A stretch of 64,000 nt of DNA from Litomosoides sigmodontis. Its lineage: Eukaryota > Nematoda > Chromadorea > Rhabditida > Onchocercidae. The translations under genes and the position numbers were made by a program. This document shows positions 51,312-64,000 of this stretch, piece by piece. The DNA is taken from assembly GCA_963070105.1 (NCBI GenBank), contig OY718805.1, positions 6,010,001 through 6,074,000 of the forward strand, given 5' to 3'. The notes under the pieces are model-generated. The model saw nothing but the letters and a program-made list of their open reading frames with translations. It was not told where the DNA came from and ran no database searches. How positions within the stretch are numbered: position 1 is the first letter of the stretch; every line of letters starts with the position of its first letter.

Positions 51312-53096
51312 TTCTACGTATTGCTTTCTCGCCTTCGTTTTCGGTTCTACAGCAGCAATGAAAATGACCTATACCATCACGTCCGTTTCAGTTTCATTAT
51401 GTAACCTATTTTTACGACTTTAGTCTAATCAATCACGTCGTTAAATGGATCAAACGTTTGAAACAACAAAAAAATTGAACATTAAGGATGAAACTATGCA
51501 AACATGGAGAGCAGAACTACGAGAGTAAAAATTAAATTCATAGAAGTGATAGTGAAGAATATCAGAATGCTTCAAAAGACTAAATACCAAGCGGTGGAAA
51601 GTGATGATTGGTAAAGTTGACTATGTCCATAGAGCAGCAAAAGTATTAAAATATTTTGAAACAACGATGATATATGATGACCTGGTAAAAATGCCTAGGC
51701 TGCTAAATTCATTAGTAGGACAGGTAGAGCGATTATTAAAAAGGTTAACAACGTCAGCTCAAAGTTAATTCTCTGCTAAATGGAAGCCGCATTGCTCGAA
51801 ACGCGAGAGATTAGATAATAAAGTAAAAAAAGATATTGAGAAAGTACGTTCGATTTTCTTTCAGCAATCGGAGAATAATTTCTTGAAAACGCGAAATTTC
51901 TCATGAAATGTTAAAAGGAAAAGAAAAGGAGGAAAAAAGGTGTCAGCAAAGAAACTTGTTTTATTTTGTAAATTTTGCATATATACGCCAATATTGAAAT
52001 CACAGACTCACATTTTCAAAAACTTCTCCGTCTATTTTTTGTTTCAAAAGAGACGAATAAGATTGCAGTGACAGTCGACCGGTGATCGTGGACAGCAGTT
52101 CTCAGGATGACCCTAACAGCTTACAATCCTTCCACTCTCTGATGTTGCATTAACGGAGAAGTGGGAGAAGACAGTAACTATAAACAATTGAGACGAGAGG
52201 TTATCACTGAATTTTTCTGCATTAAACGTTCCTAACTTCTTGCGCGTTGCGTTTGAGAGTTGGAAGTGTTTGAGAGAATGCTTTCTTCGCATGAACAATG
52301 GGAAGTGATAATGATCAGCAAGGTAGATGATTGAGCATCAGGAATTTGCATAACAGAATCATCCATACCTGGCGTGAATGGAATGAAGAAGAGCGTCAAT
52401 TAGACGAGAGAATGTGACAATGTCATCGATATGGTGACGATGATGACGGCTGCAAAGGAGCGCCTCAATGCATAATCAGCAAAGGTCATCAAATTTTATT
52501 CGTAATTTACGGTCTATTTCGAATTAAACTGACTATTAATTACTCGAGTTTTTTTTGAAAAGCACTTCAAATGCTCAAAATTCTTAAAGAAAGAATTGAA
52601 ATGTCCAAAAATGAATGCTAATGTCATAAGTAAAGTAAGCGGAAAAGTTCACCGTCGTTTTCTGGTTTTTTCCGTCAGAAATCGAGGAGTCGAATTAAGC
52701 ACAGATGCTTTTTACAAGAAGCATCGTGACTTTGGTCCAAATGATAGAGAAAACTCTCTCTCTCACCTACCACCTCCAGTGTCCAAATGCAAGAGTAACA
52801 AAAAGAAAGGAGTATTGGAGAAGGTACTAATATCTTTATAAAGAGATATCATCACAAAAATGAAGCTCAGTTCACTGCGAATTTCGATTTCAATTCAACA
52901 CTCACACTTCACACTTATCTTATGCATTATTATTGTTGGCCACTTTGAAGAGGGACGAACGATTGCAGCGACAAAAGCTGAAATTAATTGGCAAATAATA
53001 AATTAACAGCACGTAATTCAATTCAAAATTATCACAACGCACCACTTAATGGTCAAGGCATGCATACATACATACACACACTTTTTAAGGTACAAC
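51312..53096. other. No supported gene
   Basis: About 1.8 kb upstream of the four-span gene; it should hold its promoter. Frames at 52113-52298 (-) and 52596-52841 (+) have no splice context or similarity. Confidence 0.45.
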
Positions 53097-53104
53097 GCAC
53101 ATCA

Positions 53105-53224
53105 ATGAGCGCATCCTTTGAGGGTTTCGAGGACGCAACACAAAGGATTGCCGATGCGGGCGCTGAAGGTTTGGACAGCATCAACAGCCAACAACAACAA
53201 ATCGTCGTTTACTGCTGTCATTAA
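53105..53224 (+). CDS. Coding-like island, possible isolated exon
   Basis: ATG 53105 opens MSASFEGFEDATQRIADAGA, followed by EGLDSINSQQQQIVVYC, ending in TAA at 53222. Codon choice and base composition (GC-rich third positions, GAG/GCC/GGC/GAC) differ sharply from the AT-rich flanks and look like real coding. A donor at GAAG|GTTTGG (near 53168) would make it a first exon. No partner exon or homologue was found. The opposite strand is also open in part, so the strand is not certain. Confidence 0.3.
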   Translation: MSASFEGFEDATQRIADAGAEGLDSINSQQQQIVVYCCH

Positions 53225-53299
53225 CAGTGAGATCTCGTCCACTTCCCACAACAATCAAAATAAAGTTAGTGCCATTCCTGTCTCTCCTCTCCCCAAATA

Positions 53300-56200
53300 G
53301 TGGACAGTGAAAATGGCGATCAATAGACCTCTCTCCTCCGTCCTTGGTATGGCTATTTTCGGGTTAGAAAAGGTGACAGTGAAGTCCACACGAAGACACA
53401 CCTTGACAACACATCCAATACATATGCATTATAACCTACGATAATTGTTGACAACGGCCGGAAATGCAAATGACCCGATAATAACAATAGAATCTTTTCA
53501 CTGACCCACTGAGCAAATGAATCAAATCGATTCAGTATTTATGACCAATAAAATGCAATGCTCCAGCTGAGATCTCAACACATAGCGTTATGTCGATTAA
53601 ACGGAAAGATTACGTATCGGGAAGTGAAATACCGAAAGGCGATAAATGAAAGTTGAGTATTTCTGCTAGACGTGAAGCGGTAGATCTTTGCTACTCGGCG
53701 ATGATCGTCGGTTTGGGATATCAGGTAAGTTGATGAGATCTATCTACGTGACGCTTCTTAACGCGTAGTTTTTCTCCCAGATTTATCCCATTTTCATTTT
53801 GAAATTATTGCTCTATTATTCTCTACAATTATCCGACCATTAAATTATTCCGTTTGATTTTCGTCGAGATAATGAAATTTAAAAATAAAATTCTCAGGGA
53901 ATTCAGGAGGACAAACAGTTCGAATAAGTTGAAATTTAAAAATAGGTAATATTAGGTAGACAGAAAATTTAACGGAGAAAGCTGACTCCCTTCCCGTTTA
54001 TATCGCTCTCAATGATTTACAATTTTCTTAGAGATTTGATTTTAAATCAATTTCTAATTTGAATTTGATTTAAAATTTAATAAATTTGATTTAAAATTTA
54101 ATTCAATGAGTGAGAAAAATGTTGCAACAATCCTTGTAAATGAAAGCAAACCCCTAGAATATTCTCGAAAAAGGATGAATCAGATAAATTTTACGAAGTT
54201 CCATCGAACTGCAAGATTCAATCCATGGCTATATCACAGACAAGAAATACTTCACGAAGTTACGTTTTACAAATATAAAGAAATATTTCAAAGTGGTCAA
54301 GCTTTCAGATGACAATGGCCGGTTGGAAAAGAGAAAAGAAATACAACTAGTAGCCAATTCGGTGATGAGTTGTCATCTGCTTTCTTGCCATACTGACGTA
54401 TTATATTGATCAGTTGAGATAATTAAATTTTAAAAATTAATGACCAACAATTCAAATTTTGAAAATAAATTTTTCTCCTACTGCAATATTGCAGTTGAGA
54501 TTTTAAATGTGAATTGTCAAGGAAGACAACGATTGTAGAAATAGGAACTTTGAAGAGAAGCCAAAATTTTCACGATATCATAACGGTAATGAATTTTGAT
54601 CCTATTAATAGATCTTGAAAAATTGCAGTGCAAAAAATGCCTGAGAAAAGAAAATAGTTTTAAAGAAAGTTAGGAAAACAAAAAAATGCAGAAAATATCT
54701 GAAATGCCCTGTCTCTCTCTCTCTCTCTCTTCTCGATAGTTTAATGAAATCAAAGATGTTCCACTTCACTTCCATCCTTCTCGGTTACATTAAGTCACAC
54801 ATAGTTCATGTCATTTATTTCTGTCAGTTATTGGCAGTTTAAATTACAAAAGATGTCGGTAAGGTTTCTAAGAGTTGCAGTGATGCCTGCCTAAACGACT
54901 GAAAAGTTTATGAACTTTAGGAAGAGAATAATTTTCAATCTTTTTTATTTTCAAGTACTGTCACTACTTCAACCAGTCACTGTTAAAATTTCACACTAAC
55001 ATTGCCAAATGACCGTGCAAGGTACGATCTTGAGATGTATCACAGATTAGAGTTAAGATTTGAGAGAAAAATGAAAAACCGGATGGAAATTAAATTTTTC
55101 TCAATTTCACTTTATTCCAATAATCAAACTTCAACCGTGAAATTTTCGCTCAAAGTTGTAATTCATCTCAATCGATCGATTATCTGTGTCTCTAAGATAC
55201 TCTTTCCCACACCTAATTACACCACGTTGATTCACACATAACTTAATTTAAGAAAGAGCAGGACTGAAGGAAATGATGCGGGATGCAACACTGTAATGAA
55301 CCGTCTCGTTACGTGCGACTTTCATTTGCGACGAAAATTTTCCTCAAACCGGAAAATTCCCATTCCATCAGATCCTTCAATGTATGCGACTCATTCACAC
55401 ACTGCAAGGAACCGCTAGAAAATTCGACAACAAATGAATGGTTGGAAAAGCTTTAAAAAATTTCAGAAAATCTCAAAAAAAGAATGAAGAAGGCAACGAC
55501 TTTTTGAGAACTTTTTGTAAAGAAATGACTTTTTGCTGTCATAATTTTAAATGAAAAATCGATTTTAATTCTTTTCAATTTCCAATCTCCAATCTTTTCC
55601 TTCATTTATTAGTCCAATCAAAAGATTGCCACTTTGCAAAAGCGCATCTGATCAGTGTTTAGCTGAGAGTTTTACCTCAAATTATTTAAATGTATTACTG
55701 AAAGATTAAAACCAAAAGCCTCACATTGATGAAACATTTACAAACTTGGATAATTGCAGTTAGAAAATCATTTGCGCATACAATTTAATTTAACAATATT
55801 TTCTAGGGGCCCCAAAAAAAGTATTATTACATTTTTTGTAGAAGGAAGAAGTTCGTGACAAGTCTGGGAGGGAAGAATTGGTTAAAATATTCGGAGAGGT
55901 GCCTTCCTTCAACAACTCTTATTCCAACGGTGTTGTGAAGGTCACAACTGCGCATGAGGTGACGAAGAAGAAGAGATGACCATCGTCTCACTGCCTAATC
56001 TGGCACTATGATCTTTCAGCGGAAAAGAAATCTTGCAGATGCCTCTCAATATTTCGATTAAATTTTTTTTTTTGAGCGATTCCTATTTTCATTTAATGCT
56101 TTATTGAAGAATGTCTAAACTCTAAAAAAAATTGAGTAACATACTTGAAAATGATATTGCATAGAATAGAAATACTAACATTGTACACCGCTATACAAAT

Positions 56201-58518
56201 TTAACTTCAAATGTTTCTAGAATTTTTAACTCGCATTTAGAGACATGACCTATTCGAACTATTTGCGCGGAGTAGCTAACTTCAACTCTGATAATTCCTT
56301 GGATCCACTAACGTCTTTTGTTTTAAGGAAGAATTTTTACACGTCAAGTGATATGAGTGACCGAAGATGGCAAGAATTTAATTCAAAAAGACAATTCAAA
56401 AGTGTAATAAAATTCTAAAAGTCTAATCGATTTCTTTTGAGGCGCACAGCGACGGAAAAGCTAAAGATCGTACGAGCGGAAAAGGTTCACAGCTCCATCC
56501 ATACCTTTCAGGATATAATTTGTCAGTTTGACAGTTCTGTTCAACACATTTTGCATAACAATAAGGTACTCACCGATATTTTAAATCACTTAAGAGCGCA
56601 TGGGAAATAACAAATGTCAATGAAACAGCCTCCCCCCCCCCACCTAAAATCCACCTAAAATGCTGCTACTGAATATATGTATTTCACAAAAGTTGGCTAA
56701 GCTCTTTTCACATGGAAATTTATTCCGCAAAAAAAGATTATCATCGATTTCGGAATTCATCATAAATGGATGGATGGTGGATTATTATTCTATTCCTCAT
56801 GGCACTGATTACAATTTTATCATAAGTGACCTCTCGCAATTCATCCTAAATTGATGAGAAGATGAGAGTTATTTGGAATTTTGAAAGCGTTTTAATCTCA
56901 TCTCATGAAATCTTGAAATCTCATCTCTTTTAAGGCAGTTTTAATCTTAAAAGTTTTAATTAAGTTTTAATCTTAAAATGTTTCCTAAAATAGCATTCAA
57001 GAAAAGAAAATAATTTTTTGCTAATTCACATTGAAAGTTCCATTCCTACATGAAATAAATATTCCCCTAACAGATGACAGATTCTAGATAGAGCGGATAT
57101 ACAGTGAAAAGTCACTCTGTGAACACGTACGTAATCATAACATCAGATAGTATCCGAAAGTAGCTAGTTTCAGGAAGAGTGCAAATTTACCAAGAATGCA
57201 ACAACAGACCTAAAACTACTTCTCATCTGAAGTAGCAGGCAGAATTTGACGTCCGTGCAACTGCGCCTTGGGGTGGCCTGGATATGGAAGTGATATTGAG
57301 AGCGTAGCATGCGGAGGGTAGAAGATAAGAAGAAACAGTCGGCAATTGTTCATTTCACAAACAGCGATGGGGTGGGACGTCGTGAGTGAGTGAGGCAAAT
57401 GCACACAATTCAAACAATAAGGTCGCATGAATGTTTCACAAAAAGATTCCGCTCTTCTTCGTTGATACTGCACGGACCATTCATTGATTTATGGAATTCC
57501 TCATTTTGACGAAAAATTTCTATCGCTTACTGCTTGGGATGTTATAAAGCAGCAAAATTTATATGAAAATATTTAATTTGAATAGAAGTGAAGACTGAAT
57601 TGAAAGTATGCGTGCAATGAATTTATGAGGAAAATGAAACTGTCCACTCCATCATCGAAACGAAAGTGTTCGATGAAACTCGCAGAACGTGTAGGAGGAA
57701 TACGTCTTCTGATAAAATCGATTGGTCGAATATGTCTTGCCACTCGCCCACCCATTTCTGTGATACTTCTAATTTCCACGCTGTTCAGCAACACTCATTA
57801 ATAATATAGGAGAGAAGGAGTGAAATTTTTCACTGCCTGACTTGGAGTGTTGTGAATTTACCTGCTGCTGAAGTACAATTTCATGCCCAACTTACCCATT
57901 GCCTGTATCACTGAACGACCTGCCTGTTTGAAAATTGTTCACGCGGAATTCCTTCTGCGTAAAGGATATGTTTAAAGGGACAAAGTTGGGATGCAAAGAG
58001 AAATGAAAAATGTGAAATTTATGTTGGAAATTAGAGCTTAAGGAAGCTGTAAGATTTATAGATGACTTAACAGTACAATCTAATTAATGCTTAGCATTAG
58101 CATCTATTATAAACAGTTCACAAATGGATTTCAGTGATAACTTATCATCTTCCTACACTTCAATACTTTGTACTCACATTTTGTACTTAAAACTTGAATA
58201 CATACATATACATCTCTCCGAACACGACGAAGACTCATGATCTATGCCGCCTTTTCTCTATCGTAATTCAAAAATATTTGAATGGCAGAAGAAGAATCGT
58301 ATCGAACAAATTTGACACTAAAAGCCAATATTTTCATCAAACTACGTGAATGTTAATAATTCCACTTCACTTTAAAAATTCGATACGAAACTGTTGTTTG
58401 TAAGTACCGAGTAGCCTTAACTGAGAAATAGCAGCAAATGCAAATTGCATAAATTAAACTAAAGCACACTTGCAATAGTTGAGTGCACACTGCTAAGATA
58501 AATTCAGTAATTCCCAAA
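53300..58518. other. Gene-poor region
   Basis: About 5 kb with no supported multi-exon gene. An ATG frame of 68 codons (54106-54312, +, MSEKNVATILVNESKPLEYS...) and one of 55 codons (57637-57804, +, MKLSTPSSKRKCSMKLAERV...) are complete but have no similarity and could be chance. A (CT)n tract lies at about 54710-54730, and TTAAATTT-rich repeats at 54030-54105. Confidence 0.4.
54709..54730. repeat. (CT)n microsatellite
   Basis: About eleven CT units. Confidence 0.85.
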
Positions 58519-61500
58519 TCACAGTTCGATGGCTTCTTCTCCATTGAAGAATGAATAGTATTTCATGTTTTTACGTGATTCCTCATTTTCTCGCTGCGTC
58601 ATCGCAAATTCCTCACGTGTTACGCAAGCATTATCGTTGGGAAAAGCTCTTCGTAACATTAATGGCTTATGACAGATACCATGAGGAATTCTGACATTCC
58701 TCTGATTCTGAATTTCCCGTTGCCTAAAAGTTTATTGCAAAGAGGACAAGTTGGAGTAGAATTCTCAATTGCAAGTAATATGAAATTTAATTAGAAGTGA
58801 ACTATTCAATAACTGTGACGGTGACTTTTACTTCATTTAATAACCTTTTTTTTGTAACACAAATGTAGTCGTACGGATCGATCATTCTCCAAACGTATGC
58901 GTCGTGACAAGCATTTATGCCGAAAGTTATTAAATCCTCGAAAAATCTAAAAAAGCTCTAGCAGTTATCTCTTTTGTTCCATCCTTCTGCAAGAGGAAGG
59001 TGAGATTCCGGTTATTAAAGGCATCAAATATCGCAGATATCAGTCACAGATTATTGAATTTAAATAATCCAATCATTTCACACATACTTCTCTCCTTCAC
59101 ATTGCAACGTTCCAGCAGATTCTTCCGTTTCATTCAAAAAACGATAATTTGTTTCATTCGTATTATTTGTTAAGTGACTCTCTGCCCCTTTTTCCTTGCA
59201 TAATATCTGAAATATTTTTGGAATTGCCGCATAATTTCGAGTATGTTGAACAGTTCTTCTTTTCTGCGAGCCAATCTCTCGGAACATTCCTTCCCACTTG
59301 CCACAAGTGAAAAGGAAGAAGAGAGTTCCTTACTGGATTGAACGTTGAGTTGATTTGCAAAACGGCCAGCTGTCGCTCTTTATCAATCCTCTCCACACGT
59401 ATTTTGATGGTCGGATAAGTGTTCGGACCGTCCTCTTCCAAGAAATGAATCCATTCGGTGCCAACTACCATCTCATCAAAATCTTTGCTATGCGTAACTA
59501 AGGTTGAGTAGTAATTTGTCCCTTTACGGTCAACTTTATGTATCACAACCGCTTCCTGGAAAGGCAATAAGTTACTTATTGAAGTCATTCCGTTGAATCT
59601 CAAATTCTATTTGATACTTTGAAGTTAAGCGAAACCTGTGCGATACCAGCATCACAATTCACCGGCGTGCGGAATTCCAAAGTGAACACATTTGCAGGAT
59701 CGTTCTCGTCAAAAGGCACCATTACCAGAAGCCAATCACTGGACCATTGATGGGGGACACTTAATGAAGATAGTCGTACAACTGAGTTACTTTTGCCATC
59801 TCTGCAATACCACTTGTTCATGCAGCTATGATCAAATACGCCCGCACTGAACACTTATCTGCAGCACTTGAAAAGAAGAAAACCTTCCAAAATAAAGGAT
59901 CCGATCACTGGGCAGCCAACCAAGGTAAGCAAGGTGTGGTCCATTCAAGCCCGGTCCACTAAGTCCATATTGTGATGCATACATCCACGCATTTGATGCA
60001 CTCATTAAATCATAACGATCACCATACTCCCCAATACGTGCAAACGGAAAGATCTGAGCAAAGATTGAAACAGTTAGGATTTCAGAGAACCAAATTTGCA
60101 CATTCATTATAAGCATTAGTTTGGAAGTTGCGTCGTTACGATAATTGGCGATAGCAACAAAGGAACTTACGATAATTTGACGATCGCTGTAGGAATGTCC
60201 AATAAAGAAGCTATGCACCATTTCATGCGTGAGGACCGAGTTGAATGACAAACGTGGCGTGATTAGGACACCTTCTTTCTTGCCGTACATTGCTCCATGT
60301 TCCGTGTTCAGTATTACTATCTTTCTCTTGTTTAGTTTAGCCCTCTCTGCGGCCAATTTAATGCACAGTTGCCTGGCTTTAACAAAAAACTGAAAATAAA
60401 ATTCGAAAGCGAAATTCAACACTTCTATTATCACTGCTGTAACTATTGCCTATTATTATCAATATTAATTATTATTCTTGTTAACTTAATCATTTACATC
60501 CCATCCTGTATGTTCTTTTCAGTTGATAATATATAATTCGAACTTACAGATGAATTGAAATTTTCACTATTCCAAAGAGCTTTATCCACGAAAGCCATCA
60601 ATTTTACTTGTTTTACTGTCCACGGAAGCGTCAACCATCCCAACACTTCTGTACCTCTTATGGTATAAATTCCGTTTGATACGTTCATGAAGTACTTCGC
60701 AATTGTATCTGAAAAGATAAAAATCGTTTCTATTAAAAGCAAATTACACATTCAATTGCAATTTCAATTGCACTTTAAGAAATTTAATGCAAATATTTAA
60801 TATCAATTACAATTATTTATAATGTCAATTTTAAATTAACTGATAAAACAAATATTGCATGGCTTTCGGAGGCAATCGAGTAAGTTAACCCTCAAAAAGA
60901 ATTTGACAGCGACCTCTCTGATAAACTACTGACCAAACCTGGGACGGAAAAACGCTTATGACTTAAATGAGCACAACAATTACCGCTAATTTGAAATGGT
61001 CGGATACACCTTCTATTTTTATCTTAGTGCCACTACCGTGCTCGCCTTCAGATGTGATATTAAGGTAAAATGAGATGGATTGATGGCGAATCATTTGCCG
61101 ACTTGATTTTGCTGCTCGGATGAGTGAAGGAATTTGAAAATCCTTGAAATCACTGGTCAATCATCATCGATTGCAAACTGCATTTTTTGCATTAACGGTG
61201 CACAGAAATAAATAAATACCTGCGCTAGAACCAATCATCCATTTCTGGTACCATTCACGTGTGTGTGGCTCATACTCTGCTGTATCAGCAAATTTACATA
61301 AAATCACTGACCACGGCTCATTGCCACGTTGTGGTATTGCGGTGGTATGAAAGTTGCAACGGTTGTTGCAAATAAGAAACAGCAACGACAATAATTGAGC
61401 TTTTATCAGACTATAATAACTGATTAATATAACACTTTATCAACTCTAAACGACCACAACAATTAATCCACTTCTGATGAAAGAAGTCAAAGGAATTTTA

Positions 61501-61902
61501 ATTTGCAAAACAGGAATTGTTGAAAGAGCTAGCAGAGTTGTGAAATTCCATTACTCCGACTAGAATTGAATTAACAATTTTAGTTGAATATGCTGACTTC
61601 AAAAGTAAATTGGTCACTTTACCGGGCGGAGCATTTCACAGAGTATGAATTTAATGATTCAAGTATGTTTGAGTGGAATTACTGATATTGACTTGAATAA
61701 TTTCACTGACACTTAAATATAACCTGTGTGTGAATGTGAAGTGAAGCTTTTTGTGACGCAATGAAGCGAATTGAAAGGATCTCAAAGTGATTTCCCAATC
61801 AGTCCACGTCATTTCGCTAGCGATCGGTGCTAGAAAGTCTGGGCGCGCATAATTGAAAATATTTTTTGACATAGCAAACTGTGTTGCAGCACAGTTTGGC
61901 AT
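58519..61902 (-). CDS. Metzincin-like zinc metallopeptidase
   Basis: Predicted secreted or membrane-anchored zinc protease; substrate unknown. Ten exons chain in phase to 592 residues: 61902-61724, 61410-61220, 60708-60548, 60389-60171, 60053-59884, 59846-59636, 59555-59334, 59206-59088, 58946-58845, 58723-58519. A hydrophobic segment lies near residues 61-75 (LIKAQLLSLLFLIC). Next come ILCKFADTAEYEP and YFMNVSNGIYTIRGTEVLGW, the usual pro/catalytic entry of this family. The zinc site is THEMVHSFFIGHS (His 232, Glu 233, His 236, His 242). EYGDRYDLMSASNAW gives the Met-turn (Met 267). SGPGLNGPHLAYLGWL follows. The C-terminus has CHDAYVWRMIDPYDYICVTK, a motif that follows such peptidases in bacteria and fungi. 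ATG 61902 is the most upstream choice; ATG 61815 (MTWTDWEITL) is an alternative that leaves a shorter cytosolic end. Confidence 0.88.
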
Positions 61903-64000
61903 TGATAACAAAGAGAAGTAAAGGACCTTTTGACCTATGAATGCTCAATTTTGTCGCATTTAACTCTACCGAACATCTCCTTCAGATGTCCACACTAACG
62001 AACGAATGACCGAAGCGGTCACAAAGTGAGAGTTTATTTCCCGTCGAATAGAAGAGAATTACATTGGTGGATGAAACATTAGAATTATTGGTCAGATTCC
62101 TTCAGCTTTTGACAAATGCAACTTGTCAGGAAGGGATACGCACGTTGCCTTCTTGTTTTCTACAAAATTTCGCCACAAATTTCATCTCAAAAATAAGTCG
62201 TTCATCAAAAGTTTTTCAGTACGAAAAACTATTTCGCGAAAAGTTGTTTGTCGCGGATCACAATGAAGTGGGATATAATGCCAGTTATTACCAATTAGAA
62301 AATGATTTAATCTTTCATTAATTTCTGAACAATGCCGCACTCTGTTTTTATGAGGGAATAAGTCGGGATGATAAAAGGGTTTTTTTGTTATATCAAATTA
62401 TTCAATTATTAAATACCATTTCTCATGGCTGCTTTCGTAATTCCTTTAATGAAACGATTATTCATACATGCATATATATGCATACCGCTGATTAGGTAAG
62501 TGATAATCAGTAATTTAGTGGAAGGGAAAGGTTAAAGACTAATTTCGATTAAATGAAAATTTTTGGTTGAAGTTTTGCTTAATGCAAGTAATTTGAGTGA
62601 AATAGACAAGTTTTTTTGACGAAAAAGAAAACGCACGCAGCGTTGGGAGGATATCATCCGTGGAAAAGGCACGTATTAGTGATTGCCCAGAAATGCCGTG
62701 ATATTAGGTTATCAAATGTTTTGTGGCGTAGAAGGCAATTTTTACGATGCGCAACAATTGATAATACGATTGCACTGCACGCACCCTCCTCATTTCGCTT
62801 CCTCGAAAAATCTTTTGAATGTCTCCCTGCGAAATTTCCTTTCAGTTGCACTTCTATTATTCAATTCATGTGATTTCACTTCTCCTTAAATTGTTCTTTC
62901 CGCGTCTATTAAGTATTCAAATACTAATTATATCATCACAAACAGATGTAATAGAAGTAAGAAATGAACGCAACGGTTGCTTGGTTAGCTTTCTAAACTG
63001 AAATCAGACAACAACAGCGACAACAGCAATTTAATCGAAATTTCTCGGATCCAACAGGACAATTAGTGAAAAAAGAGATGAATGCATCATCATTAGTCCA
63101 GCACAATTTAAACTAACTCAGTACAGTTGACAATTCAGGCAATTCATCACAAAAAATAATAAAATTGAGTAAAATATATCAATAAATACGATTAATGAAG
63201 TGAACACATTGTTATTATTATTATGCGAAATTATTTTGAAAGTAACGTCAAGAAAAGATTTTAAAAAATTTGATTTGGAGGTTTTCAAAATAAGATGGAA
63301 CCATGAGAAACATTTCAATTATGTCTAAAACAATTTCAAAGGGAGACAGACGTTAATCTTGATGATCGCAACGATACATTCTCTGATCAAAACTGCGATC
63401 GGTAGCGTTTTAAGACTTCGCAAAGATTGATCTGAGATTTCCTTTGATATCAATGCATTTCGTCAACAATAGAAATCGGTACGCTTTCGTGCTTTTCCCT
63501 TCTGTATGAGCAAAGATGGATATTCCAACCGGTTTTCGACATCTTTCACTTGTCAGTTCCGAATTCTGCTACTTATTTCACCTCTCTTCAACCGTCTCTC
63601 TTTTAATTCAATGTTAATTCTCTTTAGCTCTTTCAAACTGGACTTTATTGATGCTTTTCCCAACATAAATTTGCTGTTGTCATCGCTTTTTATTTTTGCT
63701 GTTGTCCATGTCGGAATTACTGTCCAAATTCCTACAGAAATTTCCATATAATTCTCTAGCTATTTAATGTTTTCTGGTGATTAGCGAAAGCTCCGTGAAA
63801 TTACTAAGGAGAAGTTCTTCCTAACAAACTTGTTTTGACCAAATTTTACTGAAAGTTTCAGTTTTTATTTAAGAAATCTCAAAATATATATGTCTCAGTA
63901 ACTCCTCTGTTGGTGCTCATTTAAGCCAATTCCACAATTCAGTCATTTCGCATGCAAATTTAGATTTGCTTGTGGAGCTGACCGTTGTTGCTGATGTTAG
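61903..64000. other. No supported gene
   Basis: Upstream of the peptidase gene; it should hold its promoter. A frame at 62064-62321 (+), open for 85 codons (VDETLELLVRFLQLLTNATC...), has no ATG at its start, no splice partner and no similarity. A 66-codon frame at 63118-63318 (-) is AT-rich chance translation. Confidence 0.45.

Noticed and set aside
60963..61160. Open - strand frame inside the peptidase gene (DFKDFQIPSLIRAAK...)
   Set aside because: The exons on either side (ending 61220 and starting 60708) join exactly in phase and match the family without it, so it is intronic.
62064..62321. 85-codon frame on the + strand
   Set aside because: It has no ATG at its start, no acceptor that would explain it and no recognisable similarity; length alone is not enough here.

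Overview
This window looks like nuclear DNA of a nematode, probably a parasitic one. It is AT-rich. Coding exons are short (about 50 to 320 bases), introns are mostly small, and acceptors are often of the TTTTCAG type. The proteins that can be rebuilt are animal ones, and one is a PUF protein whose closest look is to the nematode FBF/PUF-3/PUF-11 group. Species was not determined; a spirurid or filarial-type worm is a guess. No operon, CRISPR array, phage or bacterial-type gene cluster is visible. All exon boundaries were worked out by hand from splice signals, reading phase and family similarity.

Layout. (1) 1-3.5 kb: sparse + strand exons, two of which (2.64-3.1 kb) look like a RhoGAP-type helical domain. 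(2) 5.6-12.1 kb, - strand: the 20-exon core of an SLC4A11/BTR1-like membrane transporter, with a complete membrane domain and C-terminus. Ser-rich N-terminal leader exons lie far upstream at 17.1-16.4 kb and at 28.9-27.1 kb (perhaps also 30.7-30.4 kb). All end in the same phase as the first core exon needs, so the locus may use alternative first exons across 20 kb or more of introns. (3) 12-39 kb is otherwise gene-poor and rich in simple repeats, including a (GT)n tract of over 110 bases. (4) 39.6-41.7 kb, - strand: a six-exon type II membrane glycosyltransferase of the nucleotide-diphospho-sugar transferase family. (5) 42.7-42.9 kb, - strand: a small ORF with one membrane segment and a poly(A) signal. 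(6) 43.3-47.6 kb, + strand: a twelve-exon PUF RNA-binding protein with all eight repeats. (7) 49.0-51.3 kb, - strand: an eight-exon four-membrane-span protein that I cannot name. (8) 51.3-58.5 kb: gene-poor. (9) 58.5-61.9 kb, - strand: a ten-exon secreted or membrane-anchored metallopeptidase with a zinc site, a Met-turn and a C-terminal YVWR/CVT motif. (10) 61.9-64 kb: nothing convincing.

The genes do not form a pathway. They are a pH/ion transporter, a Golgi-type glycosyltransferase, a translational regulator, an orphan tetraspan and a protease. The most interesting items are the metallopeptidase (altered zinc loop, family best known to me from bacteria and fungi), the PUF protein with a readable RNA code, and the multi-leader SLC4A11-like locus.
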